Assembly (NCBI GenBank): GCA_017619815.1
Contig: JAFZRR010000027.1
Location: 1-11,867 of the forward strand
DNA from: Bacilli bacterium
GTDB taxonomy: Bacteria; Bacillota_I; Bacilli_A; RFN20; CAG-826
Reading direction: 5' to 3'
Length of the DNA: 11,867 bases
Part shown: one piece after another, positions 1 to 7,071 of the stretch
Position numbering within the stretch: the stretch's first letter is position 1
Layout: each line of letters starts with the position of its first letter
The notes under the pieces: model-generated
The model's input: the letters and a program-made list of their open reading frames with translations, nothing else
Told to the model about the DNA's origin: nothing
Database searches by the model: none
Made by a program: the position numbers and the translations under genes

Positions 1-707
1 ACTGTAGCGTAAACCCAGTTTGGATTTAAACTTGGTCCATACATTGGTAACCAAGCCCATTCACCTGGGATCAATTTGACTTGAACTAAGATAGCCCAGG
101 CCCATGTGATTAAGCTGACAAAGATAGCTTGAAGAATAGCAGATAAGCTGACCATCTTTTTCCATTTAAGTGTTCCTAAATAGAAGAATCCAGGTAAGAA
201 TCCGAGCATCCAGGAGCACATAACCGTGGTGCCCATGAACATACTTGCGGCTTTGCCACCTTTGAAATTAGCGAACACTGGCCAGCAGTGACCGATCATC
301 GCTCCGAGTGGGATAAGCCAATAGATTGGCCATTGAATAGCATATGTGCTATTCATGTCTGTATAGAATGTTTTAACATCTGCTAATAATGGCTTTGTAT
401 TTTCCATGCTTTGTGCAGCAAATTCAGTGATTCCGTGATAGTCAAACTTCACAAAAGTTAAAATTGCCCAGATGGCATAGATAGGTGCAATTGTCTTGAG
501 CATATCGAGAATAATGACAAGTAAGCCGACCTTTTTGCCCCATAATCTACCAGCGTTTGTGCCGCCTGCATTATGTGAACCGTAATCTCTTGGATCTTGA
601 TGGAAGAAGATTTTTCCAACCCACACTGCAGTAGGTATAGATCCGAAGAGGTAACCTATTAATAAACAAATTACTGAGACCAATATATTAATAGTTAATA
701 TATTCAT
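1..707 (-). CDS. plsY: Glycerol-3-phosphate acyltransferase PlsY (C-terminal end cut off by the window edge)
   Basis: PlsY is an integral membrane enzyme that moves an acyl group from acyl-phosphate to glycerol-3-phosphate, the first step of phospholipid synthesis in most Gram-positive bacteria. The 235 codons present have no stop. The protein starts MNILTINILV and has a first membrane segment at residues 5-25. It carries PlsY motif 1 (GSHNAGGTN, residues 43-51) and motif 2 (GHCWPVF...GGKAAS, residues 139-155), with further hydrophobic segments at about 60-85, 127-140, 157-178 and 186-210. In typical PlsY proteins (about 200 residues) motif 2 lies near residue 100. Here a hydrophilic insertion at about residues 86-126 pushes it back, and motif 2 reads GGKAAS rather than the usual GGKGVA. 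The start is supported by GGAGG about 8 bases upstream. It diverges from parE, the same plsY|parE arrangement as in Bacillus. The third motif lies outside the window. Identification is firm. Confidence 0.93.
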   Translation of the reverse strand, partial: MNILTINILVSVICLLIGYLFGSIPTAVWVGKIFFHQDPRDYGSHNAGGTNAGRLWGKKVGLLVIILDMLKTIAPIYAIWAILTFVKFDYHGITEFAAQSMENTKPLLADVKTFYTDMNSTYAIQWPIYWLIPLGAMIGHCWPVFANFKGGKAASMFMGTTVMCSWMLGFLPGFFYLGTLKWKKMVSLSAILQAIFVSLITWAWAILVQVKLIPGEWAWLPMYGPSLNPNWVYAT

Positions 708-734
708 TTTTTCGTCCTCCAAATAACATTGTTA

Positions 735-762
735 ATTATATTAAATAACTTTATATTTGCAA
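735..762 (-). promoter_or_regulatory. Probable sigma-A-type promoter of plsY
   Basis: Read on the minus strand, a perfect TATAAT (-10) lies at 740-735 and TTGCAA (-35, four of six consensus bases) at 762-757, with a 16-base spacer. Transcription would begin near 728, about 20 bases before the plsY ATG at 707 and just upstream of its GGAGG ribosome binding site. It lies back to back with the parE promoter, and the -35 region of one overlaps upstream sequence of the other. This is a motif call only. Confidence 0.6.
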
Positions 763-779
763 CATTTTTTGATTATAAT
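750..779 (+). promoter_or_regulatory. Probable promoter of parE-parC
   Basis: A perfect TATAAT lies at 774-779. The best -35 is a weak TTTATA at 750-755 with an 18-base spacer. A transcript would start near 786, leaving a leader of about 19 bases before the ATG at 805. Because this -10 lies downstream of the in-frame ATG at 757, it also argues against that upstream codon as the parE start. Confidence 0.5.
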
Positions 780-804
780 TAAAAACGATTTAGAAGGTAG
801 CTAT

Positions 805-2751
805 ATGGCAAGTAATAATATTAAAACCACATATACAGCTGATGACATTCACGTTTTACAAGGACTTGAAGGCGTCAGAAAGAGACCAGCCATGTATATC
901 GGTTCGACAAATGCGACCGGTTTGCATCATTTGGTTTGGGAAATTGTCGACAACGCAGTCGATGAAGCATTATCAGGATTCGGAGACAAAATTACAATCA
1001 CCATTCACAAGGATGGTTCTTGTTCAGTTTTGGACGAAGGTCGTGGTATCCCATGTGGAATTAATAAAGAAACAGGAAGACCAGCTGTCGAGTTAGTTTT
1101 TACCGAATTACACGCTGGTGGAAAGTTCAATAGTGCCGTCTATAAATCAGCTGCTGGATTACATGGTGTTGGCGCTTCTGTAACCAACGCTTTAAGTGTG
1201 TATTTAGATGTTACCGTCTATAAAGACGGTAGTATATACCATATGAAGTTCGAAAATGGTGGACATATCGTGCAACCATTAGAGAAGTTAGGCAATACCA
1301 AGAAGCATGGTACATTCGTCAGATTCCAACCTGATCCAACCATCTTCTCGACAGTCGAGTTTAAGCGTGAAGTCATCGCTGGGCACCTTAGAGAAAGTGC
1401 TTTCTTGATGAAGGGTGTGAAGTTCGTTTTAGTGGATGAGAGAACCGGAGAAAGTGAAGAATTCTTCTATGAGAACGGCCTTGTTGAATATGTCTCCAGC
1501 ATCAACGCAAACAAGAATCCAATGACCCCAATCGCTGACTTTAGTGATGTGGATGAGGCCACTGGAATCAGCACCGAAATCGCTCTTCAATACTGCAATG
1601 AAGACTACAACGAAACCATCTTGTCTTACGTAAATAACGTAAGAACAAAAGAGGGTGGAACCCATGAAGTTGGCTTCAAAGCAGGCATCACCAGAGCGGT
1701 CAATGATTTCGGCGAAAACTACAATATTTTGCATGGTAAGAAGCTCGATGGTAACGATATTAGAGAAGGTATCACTGCGATTATTTCCCTAAAAGTACCT
1801 GAGAAATTACTCGAATTTGAAGGTCAAACAAAGGGTAAATTAGGCACCCAAGAAGCAACCTACATTGTGCAAAACTTTATCTATAATAAGTTTACTTATT
1901 ATTTAACCGAGAACAGAGAAATCGCTTCCTTGCTTATCAAGAAGTGCTTAGATAGCCAAGCTGCAAGAATTGCCGCAAGAAAAGCAAAAGATGAAGCTAG
2001 AAGTGCGAAAAAAGCGAAAAACGAAGTCATTCTTTCTGATAAATTAACACCAGCACAAAGCAAAGATTATGCTAGAAACGAATTATTCATCGTTGAAGGT
2101 GATTCCGCTGGTGGTAGTGCTAAGAAAGGTAGAGATAGATTACATCAAGCAATCTTACCACTTCGTGGTAAACCACTAAATACTGATGGCCTTCCATTGA
2201 CCACAGTCCTTAAGAATGAAGAAATTGCAACCATCATCAACACAATTGGTGCGGGTTTTGGTCAATCATTTGATATTAACGATATCCATTATGGCAAAAT
2301 CATCATCATGACCGATGCTGATACCGACGGTGCTCATATTCAAACCTTATTACTTACATTCTTCTATCACTATATGCGTCCTTTGATCACCTCTGGACAC
2401 GTCTATATTGCCGTACCTCCTTTATATAGAATATATAAAGAAGAGAACAAAAAGATGAAACAAGAGTACGCTTGGGATGATGAAGGATTAGAAAAAGCCA
2501 AGAAAGTAGTTGGTGCTGGATATAAAGTCAGCCGTTATAAAGGTCTTGGTGAAATGGATGCTCTCCAATTAAAAGAAACTACAATGGATCCAAAAACCAG
2601 ACTTTTAATCCGTGTTGATATTGAAGATCCTCTTCTTGCAGACTCCCGTGTCAGTGTCCTTATGGGCAAAGATACAGGTAGCAGAAAGAAGTGGGTTGAA
2701 GAGAATGTCAACTTCAACGAAGTTGATACATTTATGAAGGAGGTCAAATAA
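805..2751 (+). CDS. parE: DNA topoisomerase IV subunit B (ParE)
   Basis: ParE is the ATPase subunit of topoisomerase IV, which unlinks replicated chromosomes. From the ATG at 805 it has 648 residues, normal for the family. The GHKL ATPase domain shows the catalytic Glu46 (EIVDNA), Asp77 (DEGRGIP), the GLHGVGASV lid (118-126) and QTKGKLG (341-347). The TOPRIM domain shows EGDSAGG (431-437) and the metal-binding TDADTDGAH (503-511), and the C-terminus has RYKGLGEMDA (577-586). ParE is preferred over GyrB because of TPAQSK (415-420), NEEIATIINTIG (471-482), TRLLIRV (598-604) and RKKWVEENVNF (627-637), which I recall as ParE-type, and because of the plsY-parE-parC gene order. An in-frame ATG exists at 757, but the one at 805 has an AAGGT Shine-Dalgarno six bases upstream and gives the family's usual N-terminus (MASNN...YTADDIHVLQGLEGVRKRP). 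The parC start follows two bases after its stop. Confidence 0.96.
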   Translation: MASNNIKTTYTADDIHVLQGLEGVRKRPAMYIGSTNATGLHHLVWEIVDNAVDEALSGFGDKITITIHKDGSCSVLDEGRGIPCGINKETGRPAVELVFTELHAGGKFNSAVYKSAAGLHGVGASVTNALSVYLDVTVYKDGSIYHMKFENGGHIVQPLEKLGNTKKHGTFVRFQPDPTIFSTVEFKREVIAGHLRESAFLMKGVKFVLVDERTGESEEFFYENGLVEYVSSINANKNPMTPIADFSDVDEATGISTEIALQYCNEDYNETILSYVNNVRTKEGGTHEVGFKAGITRAVNDFGENYNILHGKKLDGNDIREGITAIISLKVPEKLLEFEGQTKGKLGTQEATYIVQNFIYNKFTYYLTENREIASLLIKKCLDSQAARIAARKAKDEARSAKKAKNEVILSDKLTPAQSKDYARNELFIVEGDSAGGSAKKGRDRLHQAILPLRGKPLNTDGLPLTTVLKNEEIATIINTIGAGFGQSFDINDIHYGKIIIMTDADTDGAHIQTLLLTFFYHYMRPLITSGHVYIAVPPLYRIYKEENKKMKQEYAWDDEGLEKAKKVVGAGYKVSRYKGLGEMDALQLKETTMDPKTRLLIRVDIEDPLLADSRVSVLMGKDTGSRKKWVEENVNFNEVDTFMKEVK

Positions 2752-2753
2752 CG

Positions 2754-5429
2754 ATGGCAAAGAAAAAAGAAGAAGTCATTGAAGAGATCATCGAAAAGAT
2801 TTCAGTTGAACCTCTTGAAGATGTCATGGGTGACAGATATGCCACCTATGCAAAATATGTTATTCAAGACCGTGCTATCCCTGATGTGAGAGACGGTTTA
2901 AAACCAGTTCAAAGAAGAATCATCTTCTCAATGTATAAAAGTGGTAACACTTTTAACAAACCAACAAAGAAGTGCGCTCATACCGTTGGTGCGGTTATGG
3001 GTACATTCCACCCACATGGTGATACATCCATCTATGAAGCTCTCGCTAGAATGAGCCAAGATTGGAAAGTTAGATACCCATTAATCGACTTTCAGGGTAA
3101 CAATGGTAGTATCGATGGAGACTCTCCAGCCGCTTATCGTTATACCGAATCTAGACTTAGCGAATTAAGTAACGAACTCATCCGCGATATCGAAAAGAAG
3201 ACCGTTGATATGCAACTCAACTTCGACGATACCGAGTATGAACCAATCGTTTTGCCATCTAGATTCCCTAACTTGTTAGTCAATGGTACAGAAGGTATCG
3301 CAGTTGCTTTAGCAACTGAAATCCCACCTCACAACCTTAGAGAAGTCATTGATGCCACAATTTACCGCATTGGTCACAAGATGGCAACTTGCGAAGACTT
3401 ATTACAATTTGTCAAAGGTCCAGACTTCCCAGGTGGTGGTATTATTTATGAATCCGAAGGCCTCAAAAATATCTATTTAACAGGCCGCGGAAAGATCGAA
3501 GTTGGTTCTAAAGCAGAGATTGTCCAAAATAAGGATAATCAACAAATTATCATTACAGAAATACCTTATAAAGTGGTTAAAAAAGACCTTGTCTATGAAA
3601 TAGACAAAATTATCCACGCGAAAAGCGTCAGTGGTCTTATCGAAGTGCGTGATGAAAGTGACTACAAAGGTATTAGAATCGCAATCGATTGTAAGAAAGA
3701 CGCAAAAGTTGAACTCTTACTCAAATACTTAAAGGCAAAAACGCCTTTAGTGACATCATATTCCGCAAACATGGTGGCCATCGTCAATGGCAGACCAAGA
3801 ACGTTAACACTTTTGGACTTCATTGATAGTTACATTGAACACCAAGTTGATGTCGTCACAAGACAAAGCAAATTTGATCTCGAGAAGTTCTCCGCGAGAC
3901 TTCATATTGTCGAAGGATTAATCAAAGCTTCGCTTTGTATTAATGAAGTCGTGGAAATCATTAAAAAGAGTAAAGATAAAGCGGACTCTAAAGTTAACTT
4001 AATGAAGCATTTTGGTTTCTCAAATGAACAAGCGGAAGCCATTGTTACAATGCCTTTATATAAGTTGAGTCACACTGATGAAATCACCCTCGAAAAAGAG
4101 AGAAAACAATTAGAGAAAGACATTCAAACACTCAAAGATATCCTCGAAGATCCAGCGAAATTGAACCGTGTTTTAATCAAAGATTTAAAACAAATTTCCG
4201 CGAAATACGGTGACGATAGACGTACTCAAATCGAACAAAAAGAAGAAGATGACAAGATTGATAAGCGCCAGCTTATCGCCGAAGAAGAAACAATCGTTGT
4301 CGTTACTCGTGATGGTTACGCAAAACGTTGTTCCATTAAGTCATATAAAGGTTCTGGCGATGATGCTGAACCAGGCTTAAAAGATGGCGATGCAGTCGTG
4401 GCTATTGGCCAAGCATTAACAACCGATTACCTTATTTGTTTTACAAATATAGGTAACTATTGCTGTATCCCAGTTCATAAGCTCACAGAAAACCGTTTTA
4501 AAGATGAAGGTGTTCACCTCAACACATTGATTCAATTTGCGCCAGGTGAAAAGATTATTAAAGCCATCGCCTTACATCAACTTAGAAGCGACGTTTATTT
4601 AGCGTTTTTAACTCGTTTCGGACAGATTAAACGTATGTCCGTTTCAGGTATCGAAACCTTTAAACGTTCACGTCCAGCGAGATGTATGAAACTTCTCAAT
4701 GGTGATGAAGTAGTCGGTATCCAAATCTTAACCGGAAACAGCAACTTACTTGTATTAACAAGTAATGGTATGGGAAGTTTATTCAATGAAAACGACTTAA
4801 CCATTCTCGGTCCTAAGGCCGGTGGTGTGAAATCCATTTCTGGTTTAGGTAAGAATCAAGCCGCAGCCTTAATCGCCGCTCACGAGGATGAAAAAGCGAA
4901 AGCCATCCTCATTACCGACAAAGGTCATGAGCGCGTGATAGATATTAATAAGATTACGCGTACTGCGCGTTTAGGAAAACCACAAGAAATCTGTCCATCA
5001 TTTAAAGGTGATCCACATAAAGTGCTTGCCGCGATTAAAGTAGAAAGAGACTCAGATTTAATAAAATTAAATCTCCACTTAAATGACAACAGTATAGTGA
5101 GGCTCCAAGTTACAGACTTTAAACAAACTGAAGCTAAATACGCAAAAGGAAATATCAAACTTCCATCTAGAACAGTAGTCAGCTATGTGTTTGACACAAG
5201 TTTAGATAGAATTGATAAAAATACAATCTCTTATCCAATCATCGAAAAGATTAAACCAGAAGTCGTTTCTGAACCAGACGACGATCAACCTGTTGAAGGT
5301 TTAATTGAAGAAGAAAATGTGGTGGAAGAGCCGGTAGAAAACGCTCCTGTCGAGCCACAAAAAGCAAAAGAAAAGAAGGAAGATAAATCTTTCGAACAAA
5401 TTTCTATCTTCGATGTCGATGATGAATAA
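2754..5429 (+). CDS. parC: DNA topoisomerase IV subunit A (ParC) with a long acidic C-terminal tail
   Basis: ParC cuts and rejoins the DNA gate segment in topoisomerase IV. The breakage-reunion domain covers about residues 20-480, with catalytic Tyr130 and its partner Arg129 in AAYRYTE. The quinolone-resistance region reads HPHGDTSIYE: Thr91 stands where Ser is usual and Glu95 is kept. A long coiled-coil stretch lies at about 370-485. The beta-pinwheel domain (about 510-825) starts EETIVVVTRDGYAKR, typical of Gram-positive ParC, and I see no GyrA box. At 891 residues it is longer than Bacillus ParC (about 800). The extra length is largely an acidic, Pro/Glu-rich, probably disordered tail (about 832-880) ending EQISIFDVDDE, in which QISIF (882-886) resembles the sliding-clamp-binding motif QLSLF. 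A perfect AAGGAGGT (2737-2744) inside the end of parE and a two-base gap indicate tight co-expression with parE. Confidence 0.96.
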   Translation: MAKKKEEVIEEIIEKISVEPLEDVMGDRYATYAKYVIQDRAIPDVRDGLKPVQRRIIFSMYKSGNTFNKPTKKCAHTVGAVMGTFHPHGDTSIYEALARMSQDWKVRYPLIDFQGNNGSIDGDSPAAYRYTESRLSELSNELIRDIEKKTVDMQLNFDDTEYEPIVLPSRFPNLLVNGTEGIAVALATEIPPHNLREVIDATIYRIGHKMATCEDLLQFVKGPDFPGGGIIYESEGLKNIYLTGRGKIEVGSKAEIVQNKDNQQIIITEIPYKVVKKDLVYEIDKIIHAKSVSGLIEVRDESDYKGIRIAIDCKKDAKVELLLKYLKAKTPLVTSYSANMVAIVNGRPRTLTLLDFIDSYIEHQVDVVTRQSKFDLEKFSARLHIVEGLIKASLCINEVVEIIKKSKDKADSKVNLMKHFGFSNEQAEAIVTMPLYKLSHTDEITLEKERKQLEKDIQTLKDILEDPAKLNRVLIKDLKQISAKYGDDRRTQIEQKEEDDKIDKRQLIAEEETIVVVTRDGYAKRCSIKSYKGSGDDAEPGLKDGDAVVAIGQALTTDYLICFTNIGNYCCIPVHKLTENRFKDEGVHLNTLIQFAPGEKIIKAIALHQLRSDVYLAFLTRFGQIKRMSVSGIETFKRSRPARCMKLLNGDEVVGIQILTGNSNLLVLTSNGMGSLFNENDLTILGPKAGGVKSISGLGKNQAAALIAAHEDEKAKAILITDKGHERVIDINKITRTARLGKPQEICPSFKGDPHKVLAAIKVERDSDLIKLNLHLNDNSIVRLQVTDFKQTEAKYAKGNIKLPSRTVVSYVFDTSLDRIDKNTISYPIIEKIKPEVVSEPDDDQPVEGLIEEENVVEEPVENAPVEPQKAKEKKEDKSFEQISIFDVDDE

Positions 5430-5431
5430 TC

Positions 5432-5482
5432 AACATACTATGTATGTTAGTAATCTAAAATAGTAGATTATTAGTAGATTAT
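5432..5482. repeat. Cluster of short inverted and direct repeats after parC
   Basis: Three small structures follow the parC stop. A perfect inverted repeat, AACATAC / GTATGTT (5432-5438 and 5442-5448), has a three-base loop. A second perfect one, TAATCTA / TAGATTA (5451-5457 and 5464-5470), follows. The 11-mer TAGTAGATTAT is then repeated in tandem (5461-5471 and 5472-5482), so the TAATCTA arm can pair with either copy. RNA from here would fold into small stem-loops just upstream of the terminator. They may protect the mRNA 3' end or be leftover duplication; the sequence does not say which. Confidence 0.6.
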
Positions 5483-5501
5483 TAGGTATTAGAAAATTAA
5501 G

Positions 5502-5541
5502 GAAACTCATAAGGTTAATCACTTTGTGAGTTTTCTTTTTT
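5502..5541 (+). terminator. Rho-independent terminator of parE-parC
   Basis: The arms GAAACTCAT (5502-5510) and GTGAGTTTTC (5526-5535) pair, with one G-U pair and a small irregularity. A run rich in T (5531-5541) follows directly. It lies about 70 bases past the parC stop and just before the next gene's -10 box. Confidence 0.75.
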
Positions 5542-5552
5542 CTATCTTATTG

Positions 5553-5558
5553 TATAAT
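5553..5558 (+). promoter_or_regulatory. -10 box placed unusually close to the lipoprotein start codon
   Basis: A perfect TATAAT ends only eight bases before the ATG at 5567. Transcription usually begins six to eight bases after the -10 box, so the first transcribed base would be at or next to the A of the ATG. No good -35 is visible at the right distance, because that stretch is the T-run of the upstream terminator. A Shine-Dalgarno at normal spacing is also absent; GGTAG touches the ATG. This suggests a leaderless message. Confidence 0.5.
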
Positions 5559-5566
5559 GACGGTAG

Positions 5567-6430
5567 ATGAAAAAAAGTGTAGCATTTATCGGAACTTTAT
5601 TGATGTTGTTGTCCGTTTCTTCATGCAAAAATAACGGCAATAATCAAAAAGAAAAGCAATATCCTGAGGTCGAACCAATTTTAAGATTTAATTGGATTGA
5701 TTCTCATTATTTTGTTTCTCCACTTGATGTTGATCACGTTAAGGAATATGAATCTTTAATCGTGGGTAATTGCTATGTTGGCGGTTTCTTCCTTGATAAC
5801 AAAGGACAATCATATGTTTTCCAAGAAGACTTTTCTTTCACCTATAACAAAGACGTATACGATATTAACCCGTACATAAAATTAGATGAGGGAACAACAT
5901 ATCCTTGGTTTATTTTTGTTGTTGAAGTTAAAGCTCGTTCAGAAGATAACGACATAACTATTAGTTATTTAGACAAAACCGTCCAAGTAATTGATATACC
6001 TATCATCGAACCTAACACAACTCTTAATTACTATAGGTTCGATAACACTTGCGAAACATCTAGAAACATAGAAAGTTTGGAACCATTAGTGGGAAAAGCC
6101 ACTTTAGTGACAACCAAAGAACAATATGATTCATACCCAGCGCTTGCATCTTCTTTTGTAAGAAGCAGCATAAATGATGCATTCTTCGAAACAAATAGCA
6201 TCGTATATGTTGTTGTGCGTGGCGCACCTTCTGAGCACAAATACGAAGGATATTTTATCGAAGATAGTGCATTAACATTTCGCGTTGTTAATTATCGTCC
6301 AGAAAAAGAAGAACCAATTCTAGCTATATACGATCCAACATGTACAGCGTATACACTTGTTATTGGTAAGGCCGATGGTGATGCATTTGAACATTTTGAT
6401 ATTTGGATTAATTCTCGCTTCAAACAATAA
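5567..6430 (+). CDS. Putative lipoprotein of unknown function
   Basis: I do not recognise this 287-residue protein. Its N-terminus is a clear lipoprotein signal: MKKS, a hydrophobic core (residues 5-15) and the lipobox VSSC, with Cys20 as the lipidated residue. After processing it would be anchored to the outer face of the membrane. A polar linker (KNNGNNQKEK) follows and then a mixed alpha/beta region rich in aromatic and acidic residues with no further membrane segment. The stretch at about 175-285 (VTTKEQYDSY...TSIVYVVVRGAPSE...CTAYTLVIGK) faintly recalls the beta-rich PrcB C-terminal type domain, but this is too weak to name it. The gene stands alone between two terminators (5502-5541 and 6490-6520), so it is probably its own transcription unit. 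Start choice: the ATG at 5567 is the only one giving the full signal peptide. Confidence 0.8.
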   Translation: MKKSVAFIGTLLMLLSVSSCKNNGNNQKEKQYPEVEPILRFNWIDSHYFVSPLDVDHVKEYESLIVGNCYVGGFFLDNKGQSYVFQEDFSFTYNKDVYDINPYIKLDEGTTYPWFIFVVEVKARSEDNDITISYLDKTVQVIDIPIIEPNTTLNYYRFDNTCETSRNIESLEPLVGKATLVTTKEQYDSYPALASSFVRSSINDAFFETNSIVYVVVRGAPSEHKYEGYFIEDSALTFRVVNYRPEKEEPILAIYDPTCTAYTLVIGKADGDAFEHFDIWINSRFKQ

Positions 6431-6489
6431 AACACTTTTATATAAAACTCATTTTCGAAAACGCCATTTCTTATAAATAAATAAATATT

Positions 6490-6520
6490 AAAGTCTATGA
6501 ATATTAGACTTTTTCTTTTA
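6490..6520 (+). terminator. Rho-independent terminator of the lipoprotein gene
   Basis: Perfect 8-bp arms AAAGTCTA and TAGACTTT (6490-6497 and 6505-6512) enclose a seven-base loop and run into a T-rich tract to about 6519. It lies about 60 bases after the lipoprotein stop and separates that gene from the yqeG operon. Confidence 0.8.
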
Positions 6521-6537
6521 CAATAGGATTATAAGTT

Positions 6538-7071
6538 ATGAAAAATAAGTACGTTCCTTTCGCTGTTGCAGAATCTATCTATGAAATAGATATCGATTTC
6601 TTTAAACAACAAAATGTCAAAGTTTTGTTAATGGATCTCGATAACACATTAGATAGTTACAAGCTCTATCACCCAACAGAAAGAGCAGTGGAACTCGTTA
6701 GAAAAGTACAAGAAGCAGGTATCTTACCTGTGATTGTTTCTAATAACAGGGGCAAGCGCGTAAGGACATACGCAAATGACTTGAATCTCATCTACATCAA
6801 TAGTGCAGCTAAACCATTTGGCTTCAGAATTAAGAAATTTCTAAAGAAACATGGTTGGAACAAAGAAGATGTCATGTTAGTAGGGGATCAAATGATAACT
6901 GACGTCGCTGCCGCTAAAGCTGTTGGAATCCGTGTTATCTTAACAGACAAGATTGTCAAAGAAGACCAATGGACCACACGTTTCAACAGAATATTTGGAA
7001 GAAGAATCAGAAAATACCATAAGAAAAGGGGTAACTTAATAAGTTGGAGGACGATTTATGGGAAAAGTTAG
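6538..7071 (+). CDS. yqeG: YqeG-family HAD phosphatase (subfamily IIIA)
   Basis: This is a 177-residue cytoplasmic HAD-superfamily protein, the usual YqeG length. The HAD motifs are intact: motif I DLDNTL (residues 33-38, nucleophile Asp33 and acid/base Asp35), motif II Ser68 in VSNN, motif III Lys92 in AKP, and motif IV GDQMITD (116-122, metal-binding Asp117 and Asp122). A basic tail (RIFGRRIRKYHKKR) could bind nucleic acid or phospholipid headgroups; this is inference. The natural substrate of YqeG is not known to me, though related proteins act as phosphatidylglycerophosphate phosphatases. It opens the conserved yqeG-yqeH-yhbY-nadD cluster and overlaps yqeH by 14 bases. AGGA lies nine bases before the ATG. 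A TACAAT at 6519-6524 could be a -10 box, but it would put the start of RNA after that AGGA, so the promoter is unsettled. Confidence 0.9.
   Translation: MKNKYVPFAVAESIYEIDIDFFKQQNVKVLLMDLDNTLDSYKLYHPTERAVELVRKVQEAGILPVIVSNNRGKRVRTYANDLNLIYINSAAKPFGFRIKKFLKKHGWNKEDVMLVGDQMITDVAAAKAVGIRVILTDKIVKEDQWTTRFNRIFGRRIRKYHKKRGNLISWRTIYGKS

Noticed and set aside
757..804. Upstream in-frame ATG extending ParE by 16 residues
   Set aside because: It lacks a Shine-Dalgarno, lies upstream of the likely -10 box (774-779) and adds residues not typical of ParE. The ATG at 805 has AAGGT at good spacing.
805..5429. Assignment as gyrB-gyrA
   Set aside because: plsY next door, ParE-type residues near the C-terminus, lack of a GyrA box and absence of dnaA/recF neighbours favour topoisomerase IV.
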